Origin: an uncultured Collinsella sp.
GTDB lineage: Bacteria; Actinomycetota; Coriobacteriia; Coriobacteriales; Coriobacteriaceae
Assembly (NCBI GenBank): GCA_900547765.1
Contig: URIA01000016.1
Location: 1-39,814 of the forward strand
DNA length: 39,814 bases
Direction of reading: 5' to 3'
In this document: piece after piece, positions 8,154 through 16,151 of the stretch
How the letters are laid out: each line of letters opens with the position of its first letter
Position numbering within the stretch: position 1 is the stretch's first letter
Translations under genes and position numbers: made by a program
The notes under the pieces: model-generated
The model's database searches: none
What the model saw: the letters and a program-made list of their open reading frames with translations, nothing else
What the model was told of the DNA's origin: nothing

Positions 8154-9348
8154 GGCAGGCGATAATCTCATCCGAAAGATCGAGGGCGGAATTGGTCACG
8201 GCGTCCATGTCGTAGTAGCGATACTCAGCGAGACGACCCACCGGATGGAAGTTCGTCAGGTTCTGGACGCGCTCAAGATAGCGCTCGTAGAGCTCACGGT
8301 TCTCGGGCTCAAGAATGGCGTAGTACGGCGTCTCGCCCGAACCGGGCGTATAGGCCTTGGAGTATTCCTTCATGATGGTGGTCTTGCCGGGCAGGACCTG
8401 ACCGGTCATGTTCTTGAACTCGGTAATGCGCGTGTAGTCCTCGCTGGTGGTGTAGTTGACGGTGCCAACGGGCTGGAACTGATCCATATCGAGCGTCTCG
8501 AACTTCATGTCGAGCGTGCGGTACGGCAGGGCGCCCAGGTCGAGGTTGAACAGCTCATCGAGCGGACCGGTGTAGACGATCTCGCCGCCATAGACCTTGC
8601 CGTCAACTTTAACGGTGGTCTCGTCAATCTCGAACAGATCGCGGGCGTCCACGTCGCAGAACACATCGATCAGATCATGGTCAAGCATGTGCTCGAACAG
8701 CGCGGTGTAGCCGTCCTGCGGCATACCCTGGAAGGGGGCCTGCGGGAAGTAGCGGTCGTCATCGCCCACAAAGACGGGGACGCGGCCAGTGATCGAGGGA
8801 TCGATCTGGTCGGGCGTTTGACCCCACTGCTTCATGGTGTAATGCAAAAAGACGTTCTCGTAGACGTAGTCGGCAACCTCGGCAAGATCCGGGTCGTTCT
8901 TCTTGCGCAGCTCCATAATGGGAACCTTGACATCCTTGCCAAAGGTCTCCACGAGCTTTTGATACAGCTCCTCGCCGCGCTCATCGCCAAAAGCAAGCTT
9001 GAGGCTCGCGTGGTTGAAGGGCACGGGCATAAGGGTGCCGTTGATGTTGGCAAGCACCTTGTGCTGATAGTCCGTCCACTTGGTAAAGCGCGACAGGAAA
9101 TTGTGCACGCGCTCGTTAAAGGTGTGGTAAATGTGCGGACCGTATTCGTGGACCAGGATTCCAGCCTCGTCAGCGCAGTCGTAGGCATTGCCTGCAATGT
9201 GGCTACGACGCTCCAGAACGGCAACGCGATAGCCGATAGTCTCGGCAAGACGGCGGGCGCAAACGGCACCAGCGTACCCGGCACCGACAACGATCATGTC
9301 GTACGCACCGGCATTAAAGCCTTCAGGCAGGCCTGAGGTAATCTGCAT
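8146..9348 (-). CDS. glf: UDP-galactopyranose mutase
   Basis: This flavoenzyme interconverts UDP-Galp and UDP-Galf, the donor for galactofuranose-containing surface glycans. The Rossmann motif VGAGYAGAVCARRLAE (about 21-36) binds FAD. Family motifs include GPHIYHTFNERVHNFLSRF, KQWG, RVPVFVGDDDRYFPQAPFQGMP and the C-terminal NFHPVGRLAEYRYYDMD. AAGGAG sits 6 bases before ATG 9348. The length (400) is slightly above the usual 370-390 because of about 15 extra N-terminal residues. It forms an operon with the overlapping glycosyltransferase gene. Confidence 0.96.
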   Translation of the reverse strand: MQITSGLPEGFNAGAYDMIVVGAGYAGAVCARRLAETIGYRVAVLERRSHIAGNAYDCADEAGILVHEYGPHIYHTFNERVHNFLSRFTKWTDYQHKVLANINGTLMPVPFNHASLKLAFGDERGEELYQKLVETFGKDVKVPIMELRKKNDPDLAEVADYVYENVFLHYTMKQWGQTPDQIDPSITGRVPVFVGDDDRYFPQAPFQGMPQDGYTALFEHMLDHDLIDVFCDVDARDLFEIDETTVKVDGKVYGGEIVYTGPLDELFNLDLGALPYRTLDMKFETLDMDQFQPVGTVNYTTSEDYTRITEFKNMTGQVLPGKTTIMKEYSKAYTPGSGETPYYAILEPENRELYERYLERVQNLTNFHPVGRLAEYRYYDMDAVTNSALDLSDEIIACHA

Positions 9349-9447
9349 CGATACTCCTTGTCAAAAGCCACACGCTTTTTAACTGGGCTTTTTCTCGAAC
9401 ATACGTCGAGACATATTTATCAGAGCGATTATAGCGCTAATGCGTCC

Positions 9448-9453
9448 TATAAT
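9448..9453 (+). promoter_or_regulatory. Candidate -10 box for pta
   Basis: A consensus TATAAT at 9448-9453 lies in the AT-rich divergent region between glf and pta, but no good -35 is visible 16-18 bases upstream. Transcription would start near 9460 and give a pta leader of about 120 bases. Confidence 0.4.
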
Positions 9454-9505
9454 GAGCTTGCCACACAAGGAAAGCTCAAGCACCGTGGCGTACATAATTG
9501 AAAGG

Positions 9506-9528
9506 TAAACCCGCTAGCAGCGGGTTTA
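9506..9528 (+). promoter_or_regulatory. Hairpin in the pta leader
   Basis: A 10-bp perfect stem TAAACCCGCT/AGCGGGTTTA with a 3-base loop is followed by TTCG. It stands between two divergent genes and so cannot terminate either of them. It could be a leader stabiliser, an attenuator, or the terminator of a short transcript starting near 9460. Confidence 0.5.
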
Positions 9529-9580
9529 TTCGTGTACAGCCGAGGGCCTGGAGCTTAGCGGAACGCTTGTAAGGAGTAAC

Positions 9581-10561
9581 ATGAGCGATTTCCTAAACCG
9601 TATGAAGTCTGCCGCCAAGGCCGACCTTAAGACCATCGTCCTGCCCGAGGGCGAGGACCCGCGCACCATCGTCGCGGCGAACAAGATCATCGAGGAGGGC
9701 CTGGCCAGCATCGTCATCCTGGGCAACCCCGATGACATCAACGTTCCCGGCGCCACCGTCATCGACCCGCGCAACGCCGAGAAGCACGAGGAGTACGCGC
9801 AGAAGTTTGCCGAGCTCCGCGCCAAGAAGGGCGTCACCATCGAGCAGGCTCGCGCCCAGGTGATGGACGCCACCTACTTTGGCACCATGATGGTCAAGAT
9901 GGGCGATGCCGACGGCCTGGTCTCCGGCGCCTGCCACTCCACCGCCGACACCCTGCGCCCCGCGCTGCAGATCCTCAAGACCGCCCCGGGCACCAAGCTG
10001 GTCTCGGCCTTCTTTGTGATGTGCACCGACACCCCGCAGTTCGGCACCGACGGCACGCTGATCTTCGCCGACTGCGGCCTCAATATCAACCCGTCCTCTG
10101 ACGAGCTCTCCGAGATCGCCATCGCCTCTGCCCACTCCTGGTCCACCTTCATGGGCAACGTCGAGCCGCACGTGGCCATGCTCTCCTACTCCACCATGGG
10201 CTCCGCCGGCGGCGAGGTCGCCAAGAAGGTCCAGGAGGCTGTGAAGTTCTGCAAGGAGAAGGCTCCCGAGCTCGCCATCGATGGCGACCTGCAGCTCGAC
10301 GCCGCCATCGTCCCCACCGTCGCCCAGCTCAAGGCTCCCGGCTCCTCCGTCGCCGGTAAGGCCAACGTGCTCGTGTTCCCTGACCTCGAGGCCGGCAACA
10401 TCGGCTACAAGCTGGTCCAGCGCTTCGCCGGCGCCGACGCCTACGGCCCCATCCTGCAGGGCATCGCCAAGCCGGTCAACGACCTGTCGCGCGGCTGCTC
10501 TGCCGACGACATCGTGGGTGTCGTGGCCATCACCGCCGTCCAGGCTCAGATGGCTGAGTAG
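9581..10561 (+). CDS. pta: Phosphate acetyltransferase
   Basis: Converts acetyl-CoA and phosphate to acetyl phosphate, the first step of acetate formation with ATP gain through acetate kinase. The 326-residue length matches the short, catalytic-domain-only Pta type. DGLVSGACHSTADTLRPALQ and the C-terminal NVLVFPDLEAGNIGYKLVQR are hallmark motifs. TAAGGAG lies just before ATG 9581. Codon use is strongly biased to GC-ending codons, as expected for a highly expressed central-metabolism gene. Unusually, the acetate kinase genes are convergent to it rather than in the same operon. Confidence 0.96.
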   Translation: MSDFLNRMKSAAKADLKTIVLPEGEDPRTIVAANKIIEEGLASIVILGNPDDINVPGATVIDPRNAEKHEEYAQKFAELRAKKGVTIEQARAQVMDATYFGTMMVKMGDADGLVSGACHSTADTLRPALQILKTAPGTKLVSAFFVMCTDTPQFGTDGTLIFADCGLNINPSSDELSEIAIASAHSWSTFMGNVEPHVAMLSYSTMGSAGGEVAKKVQEAVKFCKEKAPELAIDGDLQLDAAIVPTVAQLKAPGSSVAGKANVLVFPDLEAGNIGYKLVQRFAGADAYGPILQGIAKPVNDLSRGCSADDIVGVVAITAVQAQMAE

Positions 10562-10579
10562 CGGACGTATCCCATCGAA

Positions 10580-10704
10580 GGCTGCACAGGCTAACCCCTG
10601 AAAACGTCCTCGACCAATGAAACGCCCCCGTTCTGCTCCTTCGGAGCCACGAACGGGGGCGTTTCTGGTCTGCGGAATGTTTTCAGGGGTTAGCCTGTGC
10701 GGCC
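10580..10704. repeat. Nested hairpin element C between pta and ackA
   Basis: Outer arms at 10580-10605 and 10679-10704 pair over 26 bp with a single G-T. The core contains a 15-bp GC-rich stem (10619-10633 with 10651-10665) capped by GCTCC/GGAGC. The core starts GTCCT and ends GCGGAAT, echoing AGTCCT and GCGGAACT of elements A and B. In all three, CC/GG pairs next to one bulged A. It follows the pta stop by 18 bases and probably ends that transcript, although no U-run is present. Confidence 0.8.
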
Positions 10705-10855
10705 TTCTACCGCTACGTGGTATTCAGGGTATCTGGAGTGGACGGCGGCTTGGCTACGAGCTGGGGCTGAAGATCTGAATGATTGGGTGTCGTTGCTGAA
10801 AGTGCAGGCGTTGCTGGTGGCGATCACTTTGGGACTCGGATTTCCGCTTGCTAGC
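10705..10855. other. Non-coding stretch downstream of element C
   Basis: No gene is supported. A plus-strand frame opening at 10697 crosses the ackA terminator, has no SD and resembles no family I recognise. Confidence 0.4.
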
Positions 10856-10891
10856 AAAAAGGCCTCCGGAGCTGTTGCTCTGGAGGCCTTT
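10856..10891 (-). terminator. Intrinsic terminator of the first acetate kinase gene
   Basis: A 15-bp stem with one G-T (10858-10872 with 10877-10891) and a 4-base loop is followed, on the minus strand, by TTTTT. It lies just past the stop at 10914. Confidence 0.85.
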
Positions 10892-10913
10892 CGTTTACTT
10901 GCAAATGCGCGCG

Positions 10914-12092
10914 CTAGTTGTTCTTGGTCAGACGCTCGACGTCGCGGGCGATCATGTATTCCTCGTCGGTAGGGATGACCATGACCGTGACGGCGGAACC
11001 GGCGGCACTGATGACCTGCGGGCCGTTGCCCACAGCCTCGCGGTTCTTGTTGTTGTCGACGCGCACGCCCAGCCACTCAAAGCAGTCACAGAAGGCCTTG
11101 CGAATCGACCAGTCGTTCTCGCCGATGCCGGCGGTAAAGGTGATGGTATCCACGCCCGCCATGGAAGCGATCATGGAGCCGGCCTGCTGCATAGCCTTAT
11201 AGGCGAACATATCGAAGGCGAGCAGGCAGCGCTCATCTCCCTCGGAGGCGCGCGTGCGGATGTCGCGGGCGTCGTTGGAGATGCCCGAGATGGCAAGCAG
11301 GCCGGACTGCTTGTTCATCATGTCATCGACTTCCTGGTAGCTGTAGCCGCCCTCGCGCTGCAGGTAGCACACGGTAGCCGGGTCAATGGAACCACAACGG
11401 GTGCCCATCATCAGGCCGTCGAGCGGCGTGAGGCCCATCGTGGTATCGCGGCATACGCCGTCCTCGATGGCTGCAAGCGAGGCGCCATTGCCCAGATGGC
11501 ACGAAAGCAGGCGGTGGCAGCGCGAACCCAGGATCTCCTTGGCCATCATCCACTCGTAGCGGTGGCTCGTGCCGTGGGCGCCGTACTTGCGCACGTGATA
11601 CTTGTCGCACACGTCCTTGGGCAGGGCGTAGGTGTAGGCGACCTCGGGCATGGTCATGTGGAACGAGGTATCGAAGACGGCCACGTTGGGCAGCTCCGGA
11701 TACTTCTCACGGCAGTACTCAATCGCTGCGGCCTCGCCGTAGTTGTGCAGCGGGGCGAGCGGCGCCACCTCGAGAATCTTAGCCATGACCTCATCGTCGA
11801 CGACCGCGGAATCATCGAAGTACCAGCCGCCCTGAACGATACGGTGGCCGATGCCATCGATCGTAAAGTCGGTCTTCTCGAGCTCCTCGAGCACGCGCGC
11901 GATAGCCGAACGGTGGTCGGGGAAAGGAATCTCCTCGGTCTGCTTGGCACCACCGTTCTCGGAATGGCCAAAGATACCCATCTCCGAGCCGATACGCTCG
12001 CAGTTACCCTTGGCGAAAACCTCGCGGGTATCGGTGTCCAAAAGCTGATATTTAAGGCTCGAGCTGCCGGCGTTGACAACAAGTACGTTCAT
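10914..12092 (-). CDS. ackA: Acetate kinase (paralogue 1)
   Basis: Transfers phosphate from acetyl phosphate to ADP, giving acetate and ATP. The 392-residue protein has the ASKHA-fold signatures: VNAGSSSLKYQL at the N terminus, HRIVQGG, VFDTSFH with the catalytic Asp, YGAHGTSHRY, GLTPLDGLMMGTRCGSIDP with the conserved Arg, FTAGIGEN, and IPTDEEYMIARD with the conserved Glu. No key residue is missing. It starts at ATG 12092. A second complete acetate kinase gene lies immediately upstream on the same strand, separated by a terminator-like hairpin. Confidence 0.95.
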   Translation of the reverse strand: MNVLVVNAGSSSLKYQLLDTDTREVFAKGNCERIGSEMGIFGHSENGGAKQTEEIPFPDHRSAIARVLEELEKTDFTIDGIGHRIVQGGWYFDDSAVVDDEVMAKILEVAPLAPLHNYGEAAAIEYCREKYPELPNVAVFDTSFHMTMPEVAYTYALPKDVCDKYHVRKYGAHGTSHRYEWMMAKEILGSRCHRLLSCHLGNGASLAAIEDGVCRDTTMGLTPLDGLMMGTRCGSIDPATVCYLQREGGYSYQEVDDMMNKQSGLLAISGISNDARDIRTRASEGDERCLLAFDMFAYKAMQQAGSMIASMAGVDTITFTAGIGENDWSIRKAFCDCFEWLGVRVDNNKNREAVGNGPQVISAAGSAVTVMVIPTDEEYMIARDVERLTKNN

Positions 12093-12205
12093 GAGACTCC
12101 TTCGTGATTACAGTACGGTCGGCAAACCCATAAGGCGGCCGTATCCTTAATAAGAAGTTATCAGAATTCAATAAATATCTATTAAACTCTTCGCTCAAAG
12201 TGCAT

Positions 12206-12243
12206 AAAAGGGGGCTGAACGGCACAAGGCCATCCAGTCCCCT
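12206..12243 (-). terminator. Terminator of the second acetate kinase gene
   Basis: GGGGGCTG (12210-12217) pairs with CAGTCCCC (12235-12242, one G-T). On the minus strand the stem is followed by CTTTTATG, a short U-rich tail. It separates the two ackA genes into different transcripts or reduces read-through. Confidence 0.65.
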
Positions 12244-12256
12244 CCCCTTGCATCAA

Positions 12257-13435
12257 TTACTTGCCGTTAACGATGCGCTCGACGTCGGAAGCGATCATGA
12301 ACTCCTCGTCCGTGGGGATGACGAAGATCTTGACCTTGGAATCCTTGGCGGACAGGCACCAAGCGCCGTCGCCGCGCAGGGCGTTGCGGGCATGGTCCAT
12401 CTTGACGCCCATAAAGGCCAGACGGTCGGCCACGCCAGCGCGGACGGCCGGAGCGTGCTCGCCGATGCCAGCGGTAAAGACAAGCGTGTCCATGCCGCAC
12501 ATGGAGGTTGCCATCTCGGCGGCCTTGGCGGCAATCTTGTAGACGAACATGTCGAAGGCGAGCTGAGCCTCGGGATCGCCGGCAGCAGCAAGCTCCTCGA
12601 CGTTGCGGCAGTCGTTGGTCTTGCCGCCGGTCACGGCCATGAGGCCGGACTTCTTGTTCATCATCTCGTCGACCTCGTCGAAGGTGTAACCGCCCTCGCG
12701 CTGCAGGTAGCACACGGTAGCCGGGTCGATGGAACCGCAGCGGGTGCCCATCATGACGCCGTCGAGCGGGGTAAGGCCCATGGTGGTGTCCATGCACTTG
12801 CCGTCCTCGATGGCGCACAGGGAGGCGCCGGAACCGATGTGGCACACGACGACCTTGCGGGCCTCGCCGTTGGTCATCTCGGCGACCTTCTTGGAGATGT
12901 AGCGATAGCTGGTGCCATGAGCGCCGTACTTACGGATGTGCAGCTTGTCGCAGACGTCCTTGGGCAGGGCGTAGGTCTTGGCGACCTCGGGCATATTGAA
13001 GTGGAAGGCGGTGTCGTAGACCGTGGCGTTGGGCAGGTCGGGATACTGCTCCAGGCAGAACTCGATAACGTTAGCCTCGGGGTTGTTGTGCAGCGGGGCG
13101 AGCGGAGCGACCTCGCGGATCTTAGCGAGAACGTCCTCGTCGACGAGGGAGGAATCGCCAAAGTACCAACCGCCCTGAACGATGCGGTGGCCGATGCCCT
13201 CGATCTTGACGCCGTTAGCCTCGAGGTCCTTCAGGACGACCTCGATGGCGACCTTGTGGTCGGGGAACTCGATGTTCTCGGTCACCTTCTTGGAGCCGTT
13301 GGCAGCGTGGGTGAAGGTACCGCCGGTAAAGCAGACGCGCTCACAGGAGCCCTTTGCGGACACCTTGTGGGATTTGGTATCGATGACCTGATACTTAAGG
13401 GTCGAAGATCCTGCGTTGACGACCAGAACGTTCAT
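12257..13435 (-). CDS. ackA: Acetate kinase (paralogue 2)
   Basis: Also 392 residues with all acetate-kinase signatures: VNAGSSTLKYQVID, HRIVQGG, VYDTAFH, YGAHGTSYRY, GLTPLDGVMMGTRCGSIDP, FTAGIGEH, IPTDEEFMIASD. It matches paralogue 1 closely in the motifs but differs in the loops (for example FTHAANGSKKVTENIEF against FGHSENGGAKQTEEIPF), so this is an old duplication. Codon use is more biased than in paralogue 1, suggesting that this is the main acetate kinase. One copy may act on propionyl or other acyl phosphates; that is speculation. The start is ATG 13435. Confidence 0.95.
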   Translation of the reverse strand: MNVLVVNAGSSTLKYQVIDTKSHKVSAKGSCERVCFTGGTFTHAANGSKKVTENIEFPDHKVAIEVVLKDLEANGVKIEGIGHRIVQGGWYFGDSSLVDEDVLAKIREVAPLAPLHNNPEANVIEFCLEQYPDLPNATVYDTAFHFNMPEVAKTYALPKDVCDKLHIRKYGAHGTSYRYISKKVAEMTNGEARKVVVCHIGSGASLCAIEDGKCMDTTMGLTPLDGVMMGTRCGSIDPATVCYLQREGGYTFDEVDEMMNKKSGLMAVTGGKTNDCRNVEELAAAGDPEAQLAFDMFVYKIAAKAAEMATSMCGMDTLVFTAGIGEHAPAVRAGVADRLAFMGVKMDHARNALRGDGAWCLSAKDSKVKIFVIPTDEEFMIASDVERIVNGK

Positions 13436-13488
13436 GTGTCTCCCTACTAACAGGCGGTGTGGCGCCGCCAGGTTACATACGCTTCAAT

Positions 13489-13522
13489 AATAAACCCAAA
13501 CGCCCTCGAGCTCGGGTTTATT
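13489..13522 (-). terminator. Hairpin between the MFS gene and ackA paralogue 2
   Basis: AATAAACCC (13489-13497) pairs with GGGTTTATT (13514-13522) around a loop with CTCGAG. On the minus strand it is followed by ATTG, so the U-run lies within the stem. It most likely ends the MFS transcript but could lie in an ackA leader. Confidence 0.55.
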
Positions 13523-13555
13523 GCGTTGATATATAAGTTATCGATGCATGCATGC

Positions 13556-14689
13556 TCATGGTCTTCGACTTGTAAGGCGAAATAGCGCGGGGACATACGC
13601 CAGAGAAGAAATCCCAAGCGCAACAAGCAGCACAACCCGAATACCCACAACGCTACTCAACACAGCATTGAGCAGATAGAAAAGAACGGCGCCCACCGCC
13701 ACCATCTGGCTTTGAACCGAAATCAACGAACAGAGCATCGATGAATCGGCAGCATTTTGAAAAACTGAGTATTTGATCGGAGCAAATAACGAGTAGGCAA
13801 CCGTCTGCAGCACATAGAAAACGGGCAACAGGTCAACCGGAATAAAAGGGGTTAAAAACAAAGCAGCTAGAATGAGACGGATGATGCCGCAAATACGCGC
13901 AAAAAGCCTCTTGTCGACATGAGCAATTACGCTGGGCACGATAAACCCTATGGAGGCGGAGACAAGGAGCTGGACCGCAATGGTCATGCCCGAAGCGACG
14001 GCACCCATTCCACGGGCTGCGAGCAGCAGTGAGAAAAAATCTTCCAGAGCGACAAAAGCAAATGCCTGAGAACAGTCCATGACGAACGCCGAGCGAAGCG
14101 TGCCATTGCCCGCAATGGCAGTCCAAATCATCCTCGGGCTAATTCCACGCTCGGGCATCACGGTGGTGTCCCCTCTTCGTCCATCAGGAATACAGGCAAC
14201 GACAACCAACGTCAAAAGCATTGCAGCGATATCGATCGAAAGACCGATGAGATACGCACCGGCAGACGAGATGAAACCGCCCACACAAGCTGAAAGGGCG
14301 TATGACGCATAGAAGACAAAACGTTCAACTACATTTAGCCTCACGAGATGGTCCCGAGAGACGCTGTCAATAAAAATCGCTTCGATGGACCCGCTCACGC
14401 ATGCAACGGTAAAGCCTTTAAGAGCAAACGCACCCATTAAAAGCAAAGGAGATCGGACAAGGAGCAGAGCGACGTAGTATCCGAGCATCCCCGCGACGCC
14501 AACAAGGCCGCTTGCCTTTCGTCCAAACCTGTCAGCAATATAACCAGTAGGAACCTCAAGAATGAACTTGCTCACTTGGTATGTAATCATCATGCTGGAA
14601 ATCGCCAGCATCGAGAAACCAACAAACTCAAGGTAAACCGTCAGAAAATACAAGATGGTGCTGAAGTTCGACAGGAAAACGAACGTCAT
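13556..14689 (-). CDS. Major facilitator superfamily transporter, possible frameshift at the 5' end
   Basis: A 12-helix-type permease with the MFS motif EVPTGYIADRFGRKASGLVG after helix 2. The substrate is unknown. The frame is open upstream to a TTG at 14803 with no SD. The only good SD (GGAGG) sits 7 bases before an ATG at 14715, which is one base out of frame and reads MKNVLFCFI then stops at TGA, overlapping the in-frame ATG at 14689. Adding one A to the A5 run (14708-14712) would give MKKRIVLLYMTFVF, an ideal first helix. The given start, 14689, is the first in-frame ATG after the SD. Base composition is AT-richer than the neighbours. It lies downstream of a LysR gene on the same strand. 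Confidence 0.8.
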   Translation of the reverse strand: MTFVFLSNFSTILYFLTVYLEFVGFSMLAISSMMITYQVSKFILEVPTGYIADRFGRKASGLVGVAGMLGYYVALLLVRSPLLLMGAFALKGFTVACVSGSIEAIFIDSVSRDHLVRLNVVERFVFYASYALSACVGGFISSAGAYLIGLSIDIAAMLLTLVVVACIPDGRRGDTTVMPERGISPRMIWTAIAGNGTLRSAFVMDCSQAFAFVALEDFFSLLLAARGMGAVASGMTIAVQLLVSASIGFIVPSVIAHVDKRLFARICGIIRLILAALFLTPFIPVDLLPVFYVLQTVAYSLFAPIKYSVFQNAADSSMLCSLISVQSQMVAVGAVLFYLLNAVLSSVVGIRVVLLVALGISSLAYVPALFRLTSRRP

Positions 14690-14834
14690 ATAAAGCAAAA
14701 CAATACGTTTTTCATGCTTCGCCCTCCAAGAGTCGATAATCCAAACCGAAATCTTGAAAAAGTATGAGAGCAAAGCCGTCAACCATGCGTTACGAAGCGT
14801 CAATATTCACTTGACGACGCGATGTCAAATAGTC

Positions 14835-15725
14835 TCACGAAGCGAGATGGCGCAATAGATGAAGGAAAACCGTCTGGTGTCGATCAGTCCACGCATTTTG
14901 CCGATAGCAAAAGTAGATAGGCAAGGTTACGTCACGCGATCCTTCAATGGAGCACTCGCTCACTTCTGATCCATCCGATGCGAGAGAAGAGCCAGATAAA
15001 CTCAATATCAATCCCCCAGCTTGAAGAAACTCAATCTGAGCCCTGCTTCCGTATTCGACATCACGGAAACGGAAATTAACGAGCTGGGCTTCGGGACATT
15101 GGTTAATTGCATTGAGACAGGGTGACAAATTAATTGGAACAGCGAGCCTGCCGCCCAGTAGCTCACGAATAGTCATAGCTTCCACAGATTGATGACCCGC
15201 CGGGCACGAAAGAACCTTGAGCTCCTTTTCGCCCAAGTACTTCGAAGAAAGGGCGCTGCCCCGTGGTTCCTCAAATGAGATGGCTGCATCCGAAATCCCA
15301 AGCATGAGCGACTCGAAGCATGTAGCCGTTGGCTGATGCCACACATCGAGGTGAATCTGAGGATGCAAGCTTTCAAACGAGTCGTACCAGTTTTCAGAAA
15401 AAAGGAGCCCCCGTCCGTGAAGGCAGGGGGCGTAAAGACGAAAATGGCCGTCGGGCGAAACGCCGTCGCCCATCGATTGAGCGTACTTTTTGAGATCATC
15501 GACTTGTGCCAAGACCATGCGTGCACGACGCGCAAACTCCCGGCCCGCAGGAGACAAAGCAGCCTCCCCCGTCGATCGATCGAGCAAAGCAATCTGATAC
15601 TCAGATTCCAACTTCTTAATTGCCGACGAAACGGCCTGTGGACTCACATGGACGGCGCGAGCAGCCTTGCGCACGCCGCCATAGCTCGCTACTGCTTGAA
15701 GGTATTCGAGTTGAGAAAGCTGCAT
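14835..15725 (-). CDS. LysR family transcriptional regulator
   Basis: A 296-residue regulator. The N-terminal winged helix-turn-helix (about residues 4-62: QLEYLQAVASYGGVRKAARA, then HVSPQAVSSAIKKLE) is typical of LysR, followed by a periplasmic-binding-like effector domain. A TTGGAG SD precedes ATG 15725. The downstream gene on the same strand encodes an MFS transporter, so this protein may regulate that transporter; the effector is unknown. Like the MFS gene it uses more AT-ending codons than the surroundings, a sign that the pair may have been acquired together. Confidence 0.92.
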   Translation of the reverse strand: MQLSQLEYLQAVASYGGVRKAARAVHVSPQAVSSAIKKLESEYQIALLDRSTGEAALSPAGREFARRARMVLAQVDDLKKYAQSMGDGVSPDGHFRLYAPCLHGRGLLFSENWYDSFESLHPQIHLDVWHQPTATCFESLMLGISDAAISFEEPRGSALSSKYLGEKELKVLSCPAGHQSVEAMTIRELLGGRLAVPINLSPCLNAINQCPEAQLVNFRFRDVEYGSRAQIEFLQAGGLILSLSGSSLASDGSEVSECSIEGSRDVTLPIYFCYRQNAWTDRHQTVFLHLLRHLAS

Positions 15726-15766
15726 AGATTACTCCAAAGGCAGCCAAGGCGACGGACTGCGCGCCC

Positions 15767-16102
15767 TCAGATAAGGTTCTCGCCCAAGTTCTTGCCGCCG
15801 AGGACGTGCATGTGGAAGTGCATGACGGTCTGGCCGGCGTTAACGCCCTTGTTGGAGATGACGCGGAAACCGTCCTCCAGGCCCTTGGCCTTAGCAACCT
15901 CCTGGATGGCATGGGCCATGGCGCCCATGGTCTCGGCGGGCACGTTATCGGCGATGTCACTGTAGTGCTTCTTGGGGATCACGAGCGTGTGGACCGGTGC
16001 CTGGGGATTGAGGTCGTCGAACGCGATGACCTGGTCATCCTCGTAGACGACGGTCGAGGGGATCTCGTGGTTGGCAATTTTGCAGAAGATGCAATCACAC
16101 AT
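15767..16102 (-). CDS. HIT family nucleotide-binding protein
   Basis: A histidine-triad hydrolase/transferase of the Hint type, 111 residues. The N-terminal CDCIFCKIA carries the zinc CxxC pair, HTLVIPKKHYSDI is the second motif, and the triad HFHMH lies at 95-99 followed by VLGG. Hint proteins hydrolyse phosphoramidates such as AMP-lysine. ATG 16102 has AAGGA 7 bases upstream; an upstream in-frame start at 16120 lacks an SD. It follows xseB on the same strand and the LysR gene comes 41 bases later. Confidence 0.93.
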   Translation of the reverse strand: MCDCIFCKIANHEIPSTVVYEDDQVIAFDDLNPQAPVHTLVIPKKHYSDIADNVPAETMGAMAHAIQEVAKAKGLEDGFRVISNKGVNAGQTVMHFHMHVLGGKNLGENLI

Positions 16103-16151
16103 GGTTGGTTCCTTTCTCACAGACCAAGGTAATTATATTTGGTCGGGATGG

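Noticed and set aside
8065..9336. Long plus-strand open frame (about 420 codons) opposite glf
   Set aside because: It is antisense to a clear UDP-galactopyranose mutase gene, has no SD and no recognisable domain. GC-rich codon bias creates such open antisense frames.
10697..10972. 91-codon plus-strand frame downstream of pta
   Set aside because: It starts inside a palindrome arm, runs through the ackA terminator into the ackA 3' end, and has no SD.
10848..13450. Two long plus-strand frames (about 415-420 codons) opposite the acetate kinase genes
   Set aside because: Both mirror the strongly biased codons of ackA. No SD, low-complexity Val/Gly/Leu translations, and the two resemble each other only because the ackA genes do.
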